From positions 20,248-84,247 of IMG/VR virus record IMGVR_UViG_3300043446_000566: a stretch of DNA of 64,000 bases; one strand, 5' to 3'. The notes beneath the pieces are model-generated. The model was not told the origin of the DNA and made no database searches. It saw only the letters and a list, made by a program, of their open reading frames with translations. Numbering within the stretch: position 1 is the stretch's first letter; each line of letters starts with the position of its first letter. Of the stretch, positions 38,501-46,789 are shown one piece after another. The position numbers were made by a program, and so were the translations under genes. This DNA is from a virus.

Positions 38501-38718
38501 GGAATCAGCTTGTCTTTTAGATATCGAATCAACGTGTCTTTCGTTGTGTCGATATCCATATAGTCATAGAGATTCTTACCGACTTGAACTGTATTGCCTT
38601 CGCGCTCAGTATATTCGTAGTATTTCTTTAGAAGAGCGACAAAATTAGGATGATCAGTTCTGATGAACTCAGGTAACTGGTTCTCTACAATCGTCGAGAT
38701 ATAATTATTTGCGAACAT
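35518..38718 (-). CDS. 7: Baseplate wedge protein (T4 gp7)
   Basis: 1066 residues from the ATG at 38718, which overlaps the gp6 TGA (ATGA-type); an in-frame TTG one codon upstream is less likely. The N-terminal 'NNYISTIVENQLPEFIRTDHPNFVALLKKYYEYTE' and 'TLIRYLKDKLIPNFPEE...AKIVKAARAFYAKKGTPDSFKFIFRVLYNQEVDVYFPK' are characteristic of gp7, the wedge-assembly initiator. The mid and C-terminal parts contain several GxGY beta repeats ('GGTGYSSSDYINF', 'RGGGYVVAPTPVI'). The C-terminal region 'YHNFSYEVSSEKSLDDYKETINNVAHPAGMQLLSKYV' is typical. Confidence 0.92.
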   Translation of the reverse strand: MFANNYISTIVENQLPEFIRTDHPNFVALLKKYYEYTEREGNTVQVGKNLYDYMDIDTTKDTLIRYLKDKLIPNFPEETELTTAKIVKAARAFYAKKGTPDSFKFIFRVLYNQEVDVYFPKQDILKASDGKWKQPQALRLAFSATEYDGFDINLLERHLGTGETSRTTCVIEAAVRNIDKETGREVIELYVSNVTRLFDPGENLIINFEDANGNPKTFKSKIVSLISNIYLYRNRFGVVQTGTLYRTGDPVVLYGGLNQSADAVKAVAEVNNVSVGSIESASIINPGYLFRAYANSLIRINSPTGIGSNLTIDAIWDDAPNSASIQFNTDAFVYKKDITLNNGSGYSFDNAAYSVNLTTGSGNTTSVVNLNTVNFVASTTNDYYKSFVLQIVAGTGASGSPNSAIISSYSGTTKRATLATALAVAPDATSNVRIFANAQTEIGRAMTFDTLTLGKIRLLDLIDGGSFFEEAPTTDNGQLDAVSLFDSDFSSDGGFLIIPSGQFSNYNKTAKSIRLNSSNNSYSLANGYYTGTRLFLDVGKTSHYAVVTDYIVTDPGTSANVKTVYLDKIYDNNINETNINSFNLFFDFRPDVRGTGKLGTILVNDGGTGYSSSDYINFIGTGWSGNATVTVNGSGKITAVTITDRGGGYVVAPTPVILNSSGGASSGTGAELNILLLSDGENIQTSATDIGRIQDFHIINRGFNYANTPVVSLKVADVLTDNLSSGVIILGGESVWQGGATNSGATFQATVDEIYRADSTNTVIRIFNYSGSINTSLPLLINTATGNVTTNVFAQNATISFNGLNLAEERKYPFFYGDGLAKANAEFLNGLIKYNGFYLNTDGFVSADKKLQNKDYYHNFSYEVSSEKSLDDYKETINNVAHPAGMQLLSKYVMKDVIYVNNGVASNVFYSNSANSTNANTSYSSRAFYGNNSSFTTRVSNGDIIVINTTETASLKQYTRVVSNVNSASLLWLENPIGGIGDGVLRITSGNANVVVYGNTSAVSESLAAGDNLQFNISSTTYDRYVVNISGNTVNLNASVSSTGNVLYKKTPTYNVVSYSIIKTNG

Positions 38719-40787
38719 CAATCAACCGTTTTCATTGTGATATTGATCGATCCAGTGTCTGTGTCGTCAATAGTGATAATTCTGCTTCTAGCTGATTCAA
38801 AGTTGTTTGACTGTGGCTTCGCAACGACTCTGAAGATCTTCAGAGGATCATTGATTGAAACTGGATCAAACTGATTTAGATAGACTTTACCGAGCGTGTA
38901 GTCAATTGTTCCTGCTTCAGTATTCAGAGTTGTCTTGATATTCAGATCGTCAAAGTAATAGCTTCTCAGAATACCGTATCTGCCTTGGATAGAAACATTG
39001 AACGTCGAAGTTGTATCGACTTCTTCTTGATAAATCACATACGCTACAGCTGTAGTGTAGTTGATGCCTGGATTATCGACAACAATTTCAGTGATCTTGC
39101 CGTTTACAATCACAGGATAAGCATTCGCGCCAACACCGTCACCAGAGATTACTAGCGTCGGAGCGCTCAGATAACCAGTGCCAGAAGTCAATACGCTGAT
39201 CGAATCAATGCCAGACGAAGAGCCTGGCGTCTCTTCTAGAAAGCAATCGCGCAGCACAGCTTCTTTGTCATACTGCTTGAATGCTGGCGTAGAATAGATT
39301 CTGTATTTTGGATCTTCTCTAGAAATCGGCGTCGAATAATTCAACGTGTAGTTTCGAGCAGCGCCGACTTGAGGGATGATTCTCTTTTCGATCACAGTCA
39401 CAGCGTCGCTATAGCTGATTGATTGCTCTGCATCATCGATTGATCTTAGCAGTTTAGATAGCTTGAACTTGCTGTTGAAATCGTTTAGATCTGTGTTATT
39501 ATAGTCCACAATCGCTGTTCTGACTAGACTCTTGATAGAATCAGCAGAGCGAGTTGTCTTTGTTGGGCTGAAATAGACTTCTGCGAAGATATTCAGATAG
39601 TTATAATCGACGTTGACGAATTCTGGAATCACAGTCACAACAGACGATGGCTTGATAACATCATTGATCACAGACAGCTTTTCTGATTCAGTGATCTCAT
39701 AGCCATAAGTTGGCTTCGCTGCGACAAACACTTTGCCGTAAACAGGTGGATCATTTTGTTCACCACCCCATACGTTTACAGACTCAAAGTATGGATACTT
39801 CTTATTGATGATTGCGATGATATCGTCTGTCGTAACGCCGCGATTGTTAGAAACATAGGCTTTAGGCGCTGTCGTTCTGATTCTGTCGATGCTTTCTTGA
39901 TTCGCACCACCAGAAGCAGCTTCATTTGGGAAGATAATATGAGTGCTGAATCCACTCACAGATTCAACTAGACTGAATGAGTTAGCCTTGTTTGCTGCTG
40001 CGCCATTCGTCTTTAGATAAGTTGCGATGACAATATTACCGTTTACAAGTTTCTTGCCGATAATATCGTCACCGAAATAGATCTTGTACTTGCCGTTGCG
40101 GCTTTCGTCAACAAAGAAGACTGCTGATGTCGCAGAGGTCGTTGTTGCGTCTGTCGCGAGAGTAAATCGCTCTGTCTTTAGACTTGTCGCCGATTCTTGA
40201 ACGATTACTGAAATCGTGTTTGTGTCGATTCCAGAGTCAGGAAGTTCAAACGACGATGTTGGATTATTTGTAGCATCGTAGGTATATGTGTAAGATAAAG
40301 GCTGACCCTCGTAGATATACAGGTCATTGAAGCAGAATCTGCCGCAAGTTGGGTCATAATCGCCGACCATCGCCTCTGTATTCACGAAAACGTATGAGAC
40401 AGAATCGATTGGTGCTGATTGGAATCGAGTGAACTTAGGCAGCGTCAGACTTGCCTGTGTGCTACCGCCAGTTCTGCTGATCTGGAGATCAATCTTTGCG
40501 CGAGGCGCGATATACGAGGTTGGCGTATAGCCTAGCATCTTGGCATGCGAAACAACAGAATCGCGAAGCAGCGCTGTGTCTAGAAACATCTCATTGGCGA
40601 TCATGTTGTTGTAGAACGCCATGTAATGCGTATTGTACGCTAGCACATCCAGCAGGACATTCATGCCTGCCGCTTCAAAGTCGAAATCTGTGAATTCTGA
40701 TTGGTCTTTCAGAAACGTCTTGAGGCTATTCTTGATAGCAGCAAAATCTAATTCTGAAACCGTCAGCTTTTGATCTACATTTGCCAT
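38718..40787 (-). CDS. 6: Baseplate wedge protein (T4 gp6)
   Basis: 689 residues. 'ELDFAAIKNSLKTFLKDQSEFTDFDFEAAGMNVLLDVLAYNTHYMAFYNNMIANEMFLDTALLRDSVVSHAKMLGYTPTS' is the classic gp6 N terminus, and 'NNRGVTTDDIIAIINKKYPYFESVNVWGGEQNDPPVYGKVFVAAKP' is the conserved centre. gp6 forms the ring that ties wedges together (baseplate_J fold). It overlaps the start of gp7 by one base and abuts gp25. Confidence 0.96.
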   Translation of the reverse strand: MANVDQKLTVSELDFAAIKNSLKTFLKDQSEFTDFDFEAAGMNVLLDVLAYNTHYMAFYNNMIANEMFLDTALLRDSVVSHAKMLGYTPTSYIAPRAKIDLQISRTGGSTQASLTLPKFTRFQSAPIDSVSYVFVNTEAMVGDYDPTCGRFCFNDLYIYEGQPLSYTYTYDATNNPTSSFELPDSGIDTNTISVIVQESATSLKTERFTLATDATTTSATSAVFFVDESRNGKYKIYFGDDIIGKKLVNGNIVIATYLKTNGAAANKANSFSLVESVSGFSTHIIFPNEAASGGANQESIDRIRTTAPKAYVSNNRGVTTDDIIAIINKKYPYFESVNVWGGEQNDPPVYGKVFVAAKPTYGYEITESEKLSVINDVIKPSSVVTVIPEFVNVDYNYLNIFAEVYFSPTKTTRSADSIKSLVRTAIVDYNNTDLNDFNSKFKLSKLLRSIDDAEQSISYSDAVTVIEKRIIPQVGAARNYTLNYSTPISREDPKYRIYSTPAFKQYDKEAVLRDCFLEETPGSSSGIDSISVLTSGTGYLSAPTLVISGDGVGANAYPVIVNGKITEIVVDNPGINYTTAVAYVIYQEEVDTTSTFNVSIQGRYGILRSYYFDDLNIKTTLNTEAGTIDYTLGKVYLNQFDPVSINDPLKIFRVVAKPQSNNFESARSRIITIDDTDTGSINITMKTVD

Positions 40788-41179
40788 TATCTAACCTTTT
40801 CTAAAAACATATTTATTGTGACTGGTGCTTCCAGATTGTTTATGTAAAAGCGAATAGTAATAGCATATCTATTTTCGTCAGGTTGAGCCTCGACACGAAT
40901 CGCGTCAATTCCAACGCGAGGCTCATAGTTCTCTATAGCTTTTGAGATCTCAGTTCTCAGCACGTTGGCTGTGATGAATGAGACATCTTCAAACAGCAGA
41001 GATCGAACTCTGGATCCAAACTCTGGCTGAAACGGCTTTTCGTAGCGATTTGTCAGAATCAGATTTCTCAGAGCACCAATAATCGCTGCATTGCCAGTGC
41101 GCTTTACGACATCTTTTGTCACTGGATGAGCAGTGAAGTTTAGGTCTATGTCTTTGTATGTGCGGACTTCTAGCGCCAT
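40787..41179 (-). CDS. 25: Baseplate wedge protein (T4 gp25)
   Basis: 130 residues; GPW/gp25 family. 'DLNFTAHPVTKDVVKRTGNAAIIGALRNLILTNRYEKPFQPEFGSRVRSLLFED' matches the family signature (EPR-like core 'YEPRVGIDAIRV'). It joins the wedge to the sheath initiator. A candidate late promoter is 25 nt upstream, and the gene is fused at one base to gp6. Confidence 0.97.
   Translation of the reverse strand: MALEVRTYKDIDLNFTAHPVTKDVVKRTGNAAIIGALRNLILTNRYEKPFQPEFGSRVRSLLFEDVSFITANVLRTEISKAIENYEPRVGIDAIRVEAQPDENRYAITIRFYINNLEAPVTINMFLEKVR
40810..40817 (-). promoter_or_regulatory. Candidate late promoter (AATAAATA) upstream of gp6
   Basis: AATAAATA, matching the NATAAATA consensus, lies in the last codons of gp25, 23 nt upstream of the gp6 ATG. 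Confidence 0.5.
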
Positions 41180-41203
41180 TTATTTTTCCAAGAACCTTTA
41201 GAC

Positions 41204-41211
41204 TATTTAGT
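41204..41211 (-). promoter_or_regulatory. Candidate late promoter (ACTAAATA) for the gp25-6-7-8 unit
   Basis: ACTAAATA lies in the 32-nt intergenic gap, 25 nt upstream of the gp25 ATG. Confidence 0.65.
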
Positions 41212-43149
41212 TTAGCAAGGCTGAGTACATGGATCAACTGTCTTAGCAGGCAGCAACGAATCTGGTGTACTGTCGATAGTAACGTCGCCGCTGCCTCCAG
41301 CAGTTTGCTGTTGTTCAAGCCCGTATGTATAATCATCACCGTCAAATTGATCTGCTGGAGAAGCAGCAGCAATTGTCGGCACAGCTACATTTGGACTATT
41401 GTAGTCATAGCCCTTGAATTCTTCATCGGCTGTGTCTAGCGTGTCGATGAAGTCAGACTGTGTAGCTGAACAGCCCTGTGTCAGAGGATCGACTTTGAGA
41501 ATCAGATTCAGATATTCGTCTGATGTATTGTCTGGATTCTCTGGATCATTGCCCTTCTTTTTCTTCGAGCAAGAAGCCTGGAACAGCTTCAATAGACCAG
41601 CCAGCAGACCCTTCACAGCGTTGATCGCCGCTAGATCTTGATTGATGCTGTCCATGATTTTGTTTTTGATCGCGTTGATTTCATTTGTTTTCTGGTTCAG
41701 CAGCGCGACCAGTTCTGAATCTGATAACGATCTGATTGCATCGTTTTGTAGATCGTCCAGTAGACCCTGAATTGTTCGTGTGACAGCATTCATATACTCT
41801 GGCTTTGTCAGAGATTGTGTCACATGAACTGGCGTCGCACACTCAATCGTTGCATACGTTCCGTCTGACTTCATGTAGCGAGTTGTCATTCCTTCAGTCA
41901 GATTCGAACCCATTGAGGTTGTCAGCTGATCAAGACCATCAAATGCTGCGAGAATGTCGCCAGGGCTATTTGAGGGCAGAATGCGCATGACAGGCGTTTC
42001 AGCTGTCACTTTGTACACGATCTCATTTGCTGTTGCGGCAATCGCATCGTCGATCACGATTTGTGTGTCTGTCACTGATACAACAAAGTATTCTTTTCCA
42101 GCGTAATAGATCTTGTTGTCGGCTACGAGTGAACTTGTAAATGTCGTGCCGTTTCCAGTAATCACATTATCCAAACAGACAGTGTTGCCTATATTTGGCG
42201 TCTTGATAGCAACTGTTAGATCTGACGAAGTAGCTGAATATGCCGTGTTGACAACAAATCCGACTTCTTTATACAGCGTAGCACTTGTATTAGAGTTTCT
42301 AAATGGCTGAGTGACAGTCAAAAAGTCGCCGAGCGAATTGATTGTATTGACCTGTTTGATCTCGCTGTTCACGTTGATGTACATACCAGGAGCAAGCGTT
42401 ATCGTAGAGCCTACTGCTAGCGGAACACTCGCAAGATTCAAAGTCGCGACTGAAGCTGTAGTGATCTTAGTGTTGTCTGTCAGAACGTCTACCGAAACAG
42501 ATCCAGCGCCAGCAGAGGTATACGTTTTGCCGACAATCAGTTTTTCTTGACTGTTGACAATAATTGTTGTGCCGACATTTGCTGCTGGATATACGGTTTT
42601 TGAAAGATTCGCAGTAGCTACATTTGTCGAGGCGATATTGACAGTCGCGCCACTGATCACGACATTTCCGTACAAAGCCTGAAGCGTCAGAACCTTGTCT
42701 TCAGTATTGACGCCAGAAAGTTCATTCGTGTGATTAGTAAATGACTGAGTAGCTTCGTAAAGCGTATTGCCGAGTGTCGACCATTGGCTGATAGGCATTC
42801 CAAGGAAGTTTGAATTCGCAGCGTCTTGTGCTTTACCGAGTACAGCAAGCAGATTATCTCTCGCAGTCGCTACAGTTCCTCCTTTAGCAAACAAGTCGGG
42901 AAGCGCGAGTTTCATATTCGCGAAATCGTTTTTTGTGAGATCGTCGAGTTTTTGTTTCACTGCTTCCAAAGTTTTTCTTTGGAAGTTCTCAAATTTCTCT
43001 TTCAGACCATCAAGAAACGATTTGCCTCTCTTGATATTGTCTTTGATTTTTGTTATGATATCTTTGAGCGCAGCAGGGGGGAAGCTAATCTTTCCGAAAG
43101 GAATAGGTGCCCCTGTAAATGTCATTGCGAGAGTCTGTAGAAGTGGCAA
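41212..43149 (-). CDS. Virion structural protein of the baseplate region
   Basis: About 645 residues. No ATG is available upstream of 'PLLQTLAMTF'. The frame is open back to a TAA about 60 nt earlier, so the protein starts at TTG 43149 or at a rarer codon further up (see findings). The N-terminal stretch before and around the start is hydrophobic (IIKWILCLIGGLPLLQTLAM). It is followed by a Lys/Asp-rich helical region (about 25-75), beta-rich domains, a helical 'IQGLLDDLQNDAIRSLSDSELVALLNQKTNEINAIKNKI' segment and an acidic tail ending in CTQPC. It lies between gp25 and the spike. Family unknown; probably a central baseplate or tail-associated protein. Confidence 0.75.
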   Translation of the reverse strand: MPLLQTLAMTFTGAPIPFGKISFPPAALKDIITKIKDNIKRGKSFLDGLKEKFENFQRKTLEAVKQKLDDLTKNDFANMKLALPDLFAKGGTVATARDNLLAVLGKAQDAANSNFLGMPISQWSTLGNTLYEATQSFTNHTNELSGVNTEDKVLTLQALYGNVVISGATVNIASTNVATANLSKTVYPAANVGTTIIVNSQEKLIVGKTYTSAGAGSVSVDVLTDNTKITTASVATLNLASVPLAVGSTITLAPGMYINVNSEIKQVNTINSLGDFLTVTQPFRNSNTSATLYKEVGFVVNTAYSATSSDLTVAIKTPNIGNTVCLDNVITGNGTTFTSSLVADNKIYYAGKEYFVVSVTDTQIVIDDAIAATANEIVYKVTAETPVMRILPSNSPGDILAAFDGLDQLTTSMGSNLTEGMTTRYMKSDGTYATIECATPVHVTQSLTKPEYMNAVTRTIQGLLDDLQNDAIRSLSDSELVALLNQKTNEINAIKNKIMDSINQDLAAINAVKGLLAGLLKLFQASCSKKKKGNDPENPDNTSDEYLNLILKVDPLTQGCSATQSDFIDTLDTADEEFKGYDYNSPNVAVPTIAAASPADQFDGDDYTYGLEQQQTAGGSGDVTIDSTPDSLLPAKTVDPCTQPC

Positions 43150-43187
43150 GCCACCAATCAGACATAGAATCCACTTGATAATACTGC

Positions 43188-43352
43188 CTAGACCAATTGA
43201 GACACATACTCCTCTATATTAGGATATACCAACTTTATTGGATAATCCTGGCGCATCAGATATTCGTATTCTTTGAAATCAATCTTTTTGCCTTGATTGA
43301 TTTTAGCGATCAAACTCCATATTTTATTGATGTCATTCGCGTTAGTACACAT
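43188..43352 (-). CDS. Small 54-residue protein between gp5 and the 645-residue protein
   Basis: ATG at 43352, stop TAG at 43188-43190; sequence begins MCTNANDINKIWSLIAKINQ and ends EEYVSQLV. It is too short for automatic tracks but has regular phage-like codon use and helical character. Its ATG is immediately adjacent to a CTAAATA element. Its 3' end carries an AGAGGAG sequence that could serve the following gene, so it may act as a translational leader. Function unknown. Confidence 0.55.
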   Translation of the reverse strand: MCTNANDINKIWSLIAKINQGKKIDFKEYEYLMRQDYPIKLVYPNIEEYVSQLV

Positions 43353-43359
43353 ATTTAGT
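43352..43359 (-). promoter_or_regulatory. Candidate late promoter (ACTAAATA) abutting a start codon
   Basis: ACTAAATA on the minus strand ends at the A of the 54-residue ORF's ATG. A transcript from it would start inside that ORF and so lead the 645-residue gene instead. Confidence 0.4.
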
Positions 43360-43360
43360 T

Positions 43361-44779
43361 TCACAGTTTAGGCTCAGAAGGCGCAGTGACTTCTTTCTTT
43401 TCAAGAAATGCCATAACGTCAGTCTTTTCTTTGACATTCGCTGGAGTAGTCTTGACCATCGTTGGCAGTTTAGTCGAAACTCTTTTCGCGACATCTGCAT
43501 TGCCTGCTGGCTTCGGATCAGAAGAAGTCGGAGGCAGAATGTTCGTGATCACACTATTCATTGTTGTCAGTAGTGTGCTGATCCAGAAATTAGGACCCGT
43601 GATCTTCACACCAGTTGATGCAGGATCTGTTGGCGGAACTGCTGTTGGATTTGGTGCACCAGAGATTGATGTCAGACCACCAGAGTCCAACGACACTCCA
43701 GAGCCACCATATCCGTTCAGTGTGCCTTGAGAACTCAGATCCAGCTTTCTCACACCAGAGATTTTAGCTTCTTTACCAGCATAGACGTTGAAATTATCAA
43801 GGGCTGTGATGTTGATGTTTTCACCCTTTAGATTCATGTCGCCACTAGAAATAATGTCGATTCCAGCACACTGAATCACTAGCTTGCCGTTGATTCGCAG
43901 AAACATATCAGACTGGACAGTAGTATCTTTCGTGCCATTGACATATTCTTTATGACTGCCCATCGTGATGTCGTATCTGTGGTTGAATGACTTTAGCTTC
44001 ACAGACGCTGAAGGCAGAAATTCAAGCGTCGAGCCTGTGCGATGTGAAAGCTGAACGCGCTCAAAGTTTCTAGTGTCATCAAGTTCTAGCGCATGACCTG
44101 ACTCTGTTTCAGTCACGTTGTTGAATGGATAGTTCGCATTGAAAGACGGAAACGGTTCACGCCACGAATATCCACCAGCGCTTTTGATTCCAACAATTCG
44201 ATTCTTTCTCTGAAAATCGATTGTCGTATTGGCAATTGATTCAGAACGAACGCCAAGAGAACTGCCATCATTGCCCTCAATGCGATCTGGACGCGCTAGC
44301 TTAGAGATCGATGGGATGTTTAGATCAGCTGGATTGCGCTTTGGCACATCAGCCTGAATCGTTGGTCCACTTGCGTTGATGTTGACGAGCGAATCTTTCA
44401 GGCGTTTTGGAAAGAACGGATGCGACGCTTTCTGTGCGTCTGTATATGGATCTGTGAATCCTGTCTGTGGCTCACGGATCTCTTCTGGAATGCCTGGAAC
44501 TGTGCCGAGAAGAATAGGAAAGCGCCCGTCTTTGCCATCAGCAAAGAATCCAAAGACCATCGTGCCTTCAATCGGTGGCTTGACAATCGGCGTGCCAAAA
44601 GGCAGAACAGGATGCGCCCACGGCAGATCCGCAGTCGGGATCTGTGTTGTATCTTCTGTGTGCCAGCCAAAGCAGCGAACCTGGCAGCGCCCCATTTCTA
44701 GCGGGTCAAGTCTGTTTTCAACAACTCCAAACCACCAGTAGAAGTTGTTCAACCCCATGAAGTCTTGATCGTTCGTCAT
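43361..44779 (-). CDS. 5: Baseplate central spike, gp5-like without lysozyme domain
   Basis: 472 residues. The N-terminal OB fold is 'NNFYWWFGVVENRLDPLEMGRCQVRCFGWHTEDTTQIPTADLPWAHPVLPFGTP' and 'EGTMVFGFFADGKDGRFPILLGTVPG'. The C-terminal part has gp5/VgrG-like beta-helix repeats ('MFLRINGKLVIQCAGIDIISSGDMNLKGENINITAL.NFNVYAGKEAKI'). The T4 lysozyme insertion is absent. It forms the membrane-piercing trimer with the hub protein encoded upstream, whose stop it overlaps. Confidence 0.93.
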   Translation of the reverse strand: MTNDQDFMGLNNFYWWFGVVENRLDPLEMGRCQVRCFGWHTEDTTQIPTADLPWAHPVLPFGTPIVKPPIEGTMVFGFFADGKDGRFPILLGTVPGIPEEIREPQTGFTDPYTDAQKASHPFFPKRLKDSLVNINASGPTIQADVPKRNPADLNIPSISKLARPDRIEGNDGSSLGVRSESIANTTIDFQRKNRIVGIKSAGGYSWREPFPSFNANYPFNNVTETESGHALELDDTRNFERVQLSHRTGSTLEFLPSASVKLKSFNHRYDITMGSHKEYVNGTKDTTVQSDMFLRINGKLVIQCAGIDIISSGDMNLKGENINITALDNFNVYAGKEAKISGVRKLDLSSQGTLNGYGGSGVSLDSGGLTSISGAPNPTAVPPTDPASTGVKITGPNFWISTLLTTMNSVITNILPPTSSDPKPAGNADVAKRVSTKLPTMVKTTPANVKEKTDVMAFLEKKEVTAPSEPKL

Positions 44780-46113
44780 AAATCTCGCGCCTTCACATAT
44801 TCTTTATTCGCAATAACAACTCTATCTAGTGAAGATGCTAGTGAGTTCTTAGCCAGATTCAGAATCGTCTGATGACCACCAGATGGCGTGATCACATGTC
44901 TTGTGTTTGTAATCAGATACTTTCCAGAGTAGTACGGATCAATCGTTCTTTCAGCCTGTGTGCTTCGAGTGAATGCTGGCATATCCATATTGACAACGCG
45001 CCCAACTGTAAACAGAATATTACCAGGAACAATGCATTCGATTTTAGTATTTTTCAATAGATTGAGTTGACTTTTTCTTTGCAGTAAAGTGTTTTCTACG
45101 TTAGTGTCTGTGACTCTATATGCTTTTGATAACAGGTAAGGTGCGTTAGACTGGTCGTGATTCGTCATTGAATAGTTAATATGAGAATCGTATTCAGTAA
45201 AAATAGCCTTGTTGTTTCTGTTGGGCGCGTTGTTGATAGGAAAGTTTGCTCCGTCAATAAAATGGACTTTGTTCATCTTGCTAGCAGAATATGGCTTCTC
45301 TACATACTTCTGACGCAGAATGTCCAGAGTATATAGTTTGCCAGAGTATGTCATGTTCTTTGAAGTTTCCATCATATCAAAGCTGTTCGTAAATCTGAAA
45401 TTGCTGATCTTGTTTGCGTTTTGATAAGCAGCAGTCGTTTCATCTTCTGTGAGTTTTGCGTTGCTATACTGAAGCGTGATCAGCGGATCACTTCTCACAA
45501 GCGAAGTCAGCGGAAGAAAGTTGAATCCATCCACATTCTCAAAGAACAAAAACGTTGATTCGTTGTGGTCAAAAGCATTTTCAGCAAAATATTGGATCGC
45601 GTCTAGAGGCGACATTCTAGGAATAATCACATCTTGAATACCGATGCTGTTCTCGAATGCGCCGATTCTGTTGGTGTTGATTCTCAAATTACCAGTACAG
45701 ATCGATCTCACATATTCAGTGATGACTTTGCCTTTGAACGACTTTGAGATGCTTTGCGAGTTTGAGAAAATCAATTCTTCAGAGCAGAAATGCAGCACAT
45801 AAGTCTGACCCTGCGATTCGCCGGGCTTTTTGTCAGACGCTTTGTAGATTCTGAATGATCGTTTGTATTTGTCGTCAGTATTTGGGCGATTGAACGATAC
45901 AAATATGAACTCGTTGCCGTGCAGTTCTAGCTGCGCATACATGCCAGCAGCATCGACAATCTGAATCGTGCCTGTCACAACAGAAGAAAAGATGTCCTCA
46001 TAGATGTTCAAGACGTTGAACATCTGCGAAACGTCAAATACCTTGCCGCCCGAAGTCACAATCGTGATCGAGTTGACTGATACATCGCGTGTTGATGAAT
46101 TCTTATTAGCCAT
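44776..46113 (-). CDS. 27: Baseplate hub protein (gp27-like)
   Basis: 445 residues. 'VSQMFNVLNIYEDIFSSVVTGTIQIVDAAGMYAQLELHGNEFIFVSFNRP' and 'PRMSPLDAIQYFAENAF....STFLFFENVDGFNFLPL' are typical of T4-like hub proteins that form the cylinder holding the spike. A beta-rich C-terminal domain contains 'YSGKYLITNTRHVITPSGGHQTILNLAKNSL'. It overlaps the spike gene by 4 nt and gp53 by 8 nt. Confidence 0.88.
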   Translation of the reverse strand: MANKNSSTRDVSVNSITIVTSGGKVFDVSQMFNVLNIYEDIFSSVVTGTIQIVDAAGMYAQLELHGNEFIFVSFNRPNTDDKYKRSFRIYKASDKKPGESQGQTYVLHFCSEELIFSNSQSISKSFKGKVITEYVRSICTGNLRINTNRIGAFENSIGIQDVIIPRMSPLDAIQYFAENAFDHNESTFLFFENVDGFNFLPLTSLVRSDPLITLQYSNAKLTEDETTAAYQNANKISNFRFTNSFDMMETSKNMTYSGKLYTLDILRQKYVEKPYSASKMNKVHFIDGANFPINNAPNRNNKAIFTEYDSHINYSMTNHDQSNAPYLLSKAYRVTDTNVENTLLQRKSQLNLLKNTKIECIVPGNILFTVGRVVNMDMPAFTRSTQAERTIDPYYSGKYLITNTRHVITPSGGHQTILNLAKNSLASSLDRVVIANKEYVKARDL

Positions 46114-46789
46114 TTAGGACAGAGTTGAGTTCGCCGCTCATTGCCTCGACATATTGCTTCTTCAGCAGCTTGATCTCGCGTTTAGCCTCATTCTGTGCGA
46201 CTTCATAATCGTACACATAGACAGGCTTGTATGTTGACTTGACAGAAAGCGTCGAGGTCACTGCGCTGTTTGCATTCGAGTTATTTGCTCTGAATACTGT
46301 GTTTGCATATGTCGGTGTATTGATAATGTTTGTTGTCAGCGTATTAGACGCATAGCTATACTGTTGCAAGGTAACAACATGTTTCTCGGTCGTTACTGTC
46401 GTTGCGCCTGCGGCTTCAGCTAGAGTATTTTCGACTTCTAGTTCGTAGTGGTGAATGTTTGCATATGCTTGCGCAATTGAAGTGTAGTTATAGTCTTTGA
46501 GAATCTTGCGCTCTAGAGCGTCCATCGGCAGCGGGAAATCAAACTGCGGATCAGTCAGCCCGTTCACAAAGCATATGATCCAGTGCAGCGTAGGATCACC
46601 ATATTGCTGATAGGCAACTATCTCGGGTGTATCGCCTTCTTGCAATTGATACTTGTAGAACGCATAGACGTTGGCTAGAACTTCTTCTTTGATCTTGAAG
46701 CGAGAGAAGATATTCGCAACAGCCTTTGGACTGTCGTTCTTCAGGTCAAATGCGTAAAGGATTTTTGGTAATGCGCTAAAATATTGCAT
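46106..46789 (-). CDS. 53: Baseplate wedge protein (T4 gp53)
   Basis: 227 residues. 'YFSALPKILYAF......AVANIFSRFKIKEEVLANVYAFYKYQLQEGDTPEIVAYQQYGDPTLHWIICFVNGLTDPQFDFPLPMDALERKILKDYNYTSI' is a highly recognisable gp53 sequence (LysM-like wedge component). It overlaps gp48 by one base and the hub gene by 8 nt. Confidence 0.95.
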   Translation of the reverse strand: MQYFSALPKILYAFDLKNDSPKAVANIFSRFKIKEEVLANVYAFYKYQLQEGDTPEIVAYQQYGDPTLHWIICFVNGLTDPQFDFPLPMDALERKILKDYNYTSIAQAYANIHHYELEVENTLAEAAGATTVTTEKHVVTLQQYSYASNTLTTNIINTPTYANTVFRANNSNANSAVTSTLSVKSTYKPVYVYDYEVAQNEAKREIKLLKKQYVEAMSGELNSVLNG

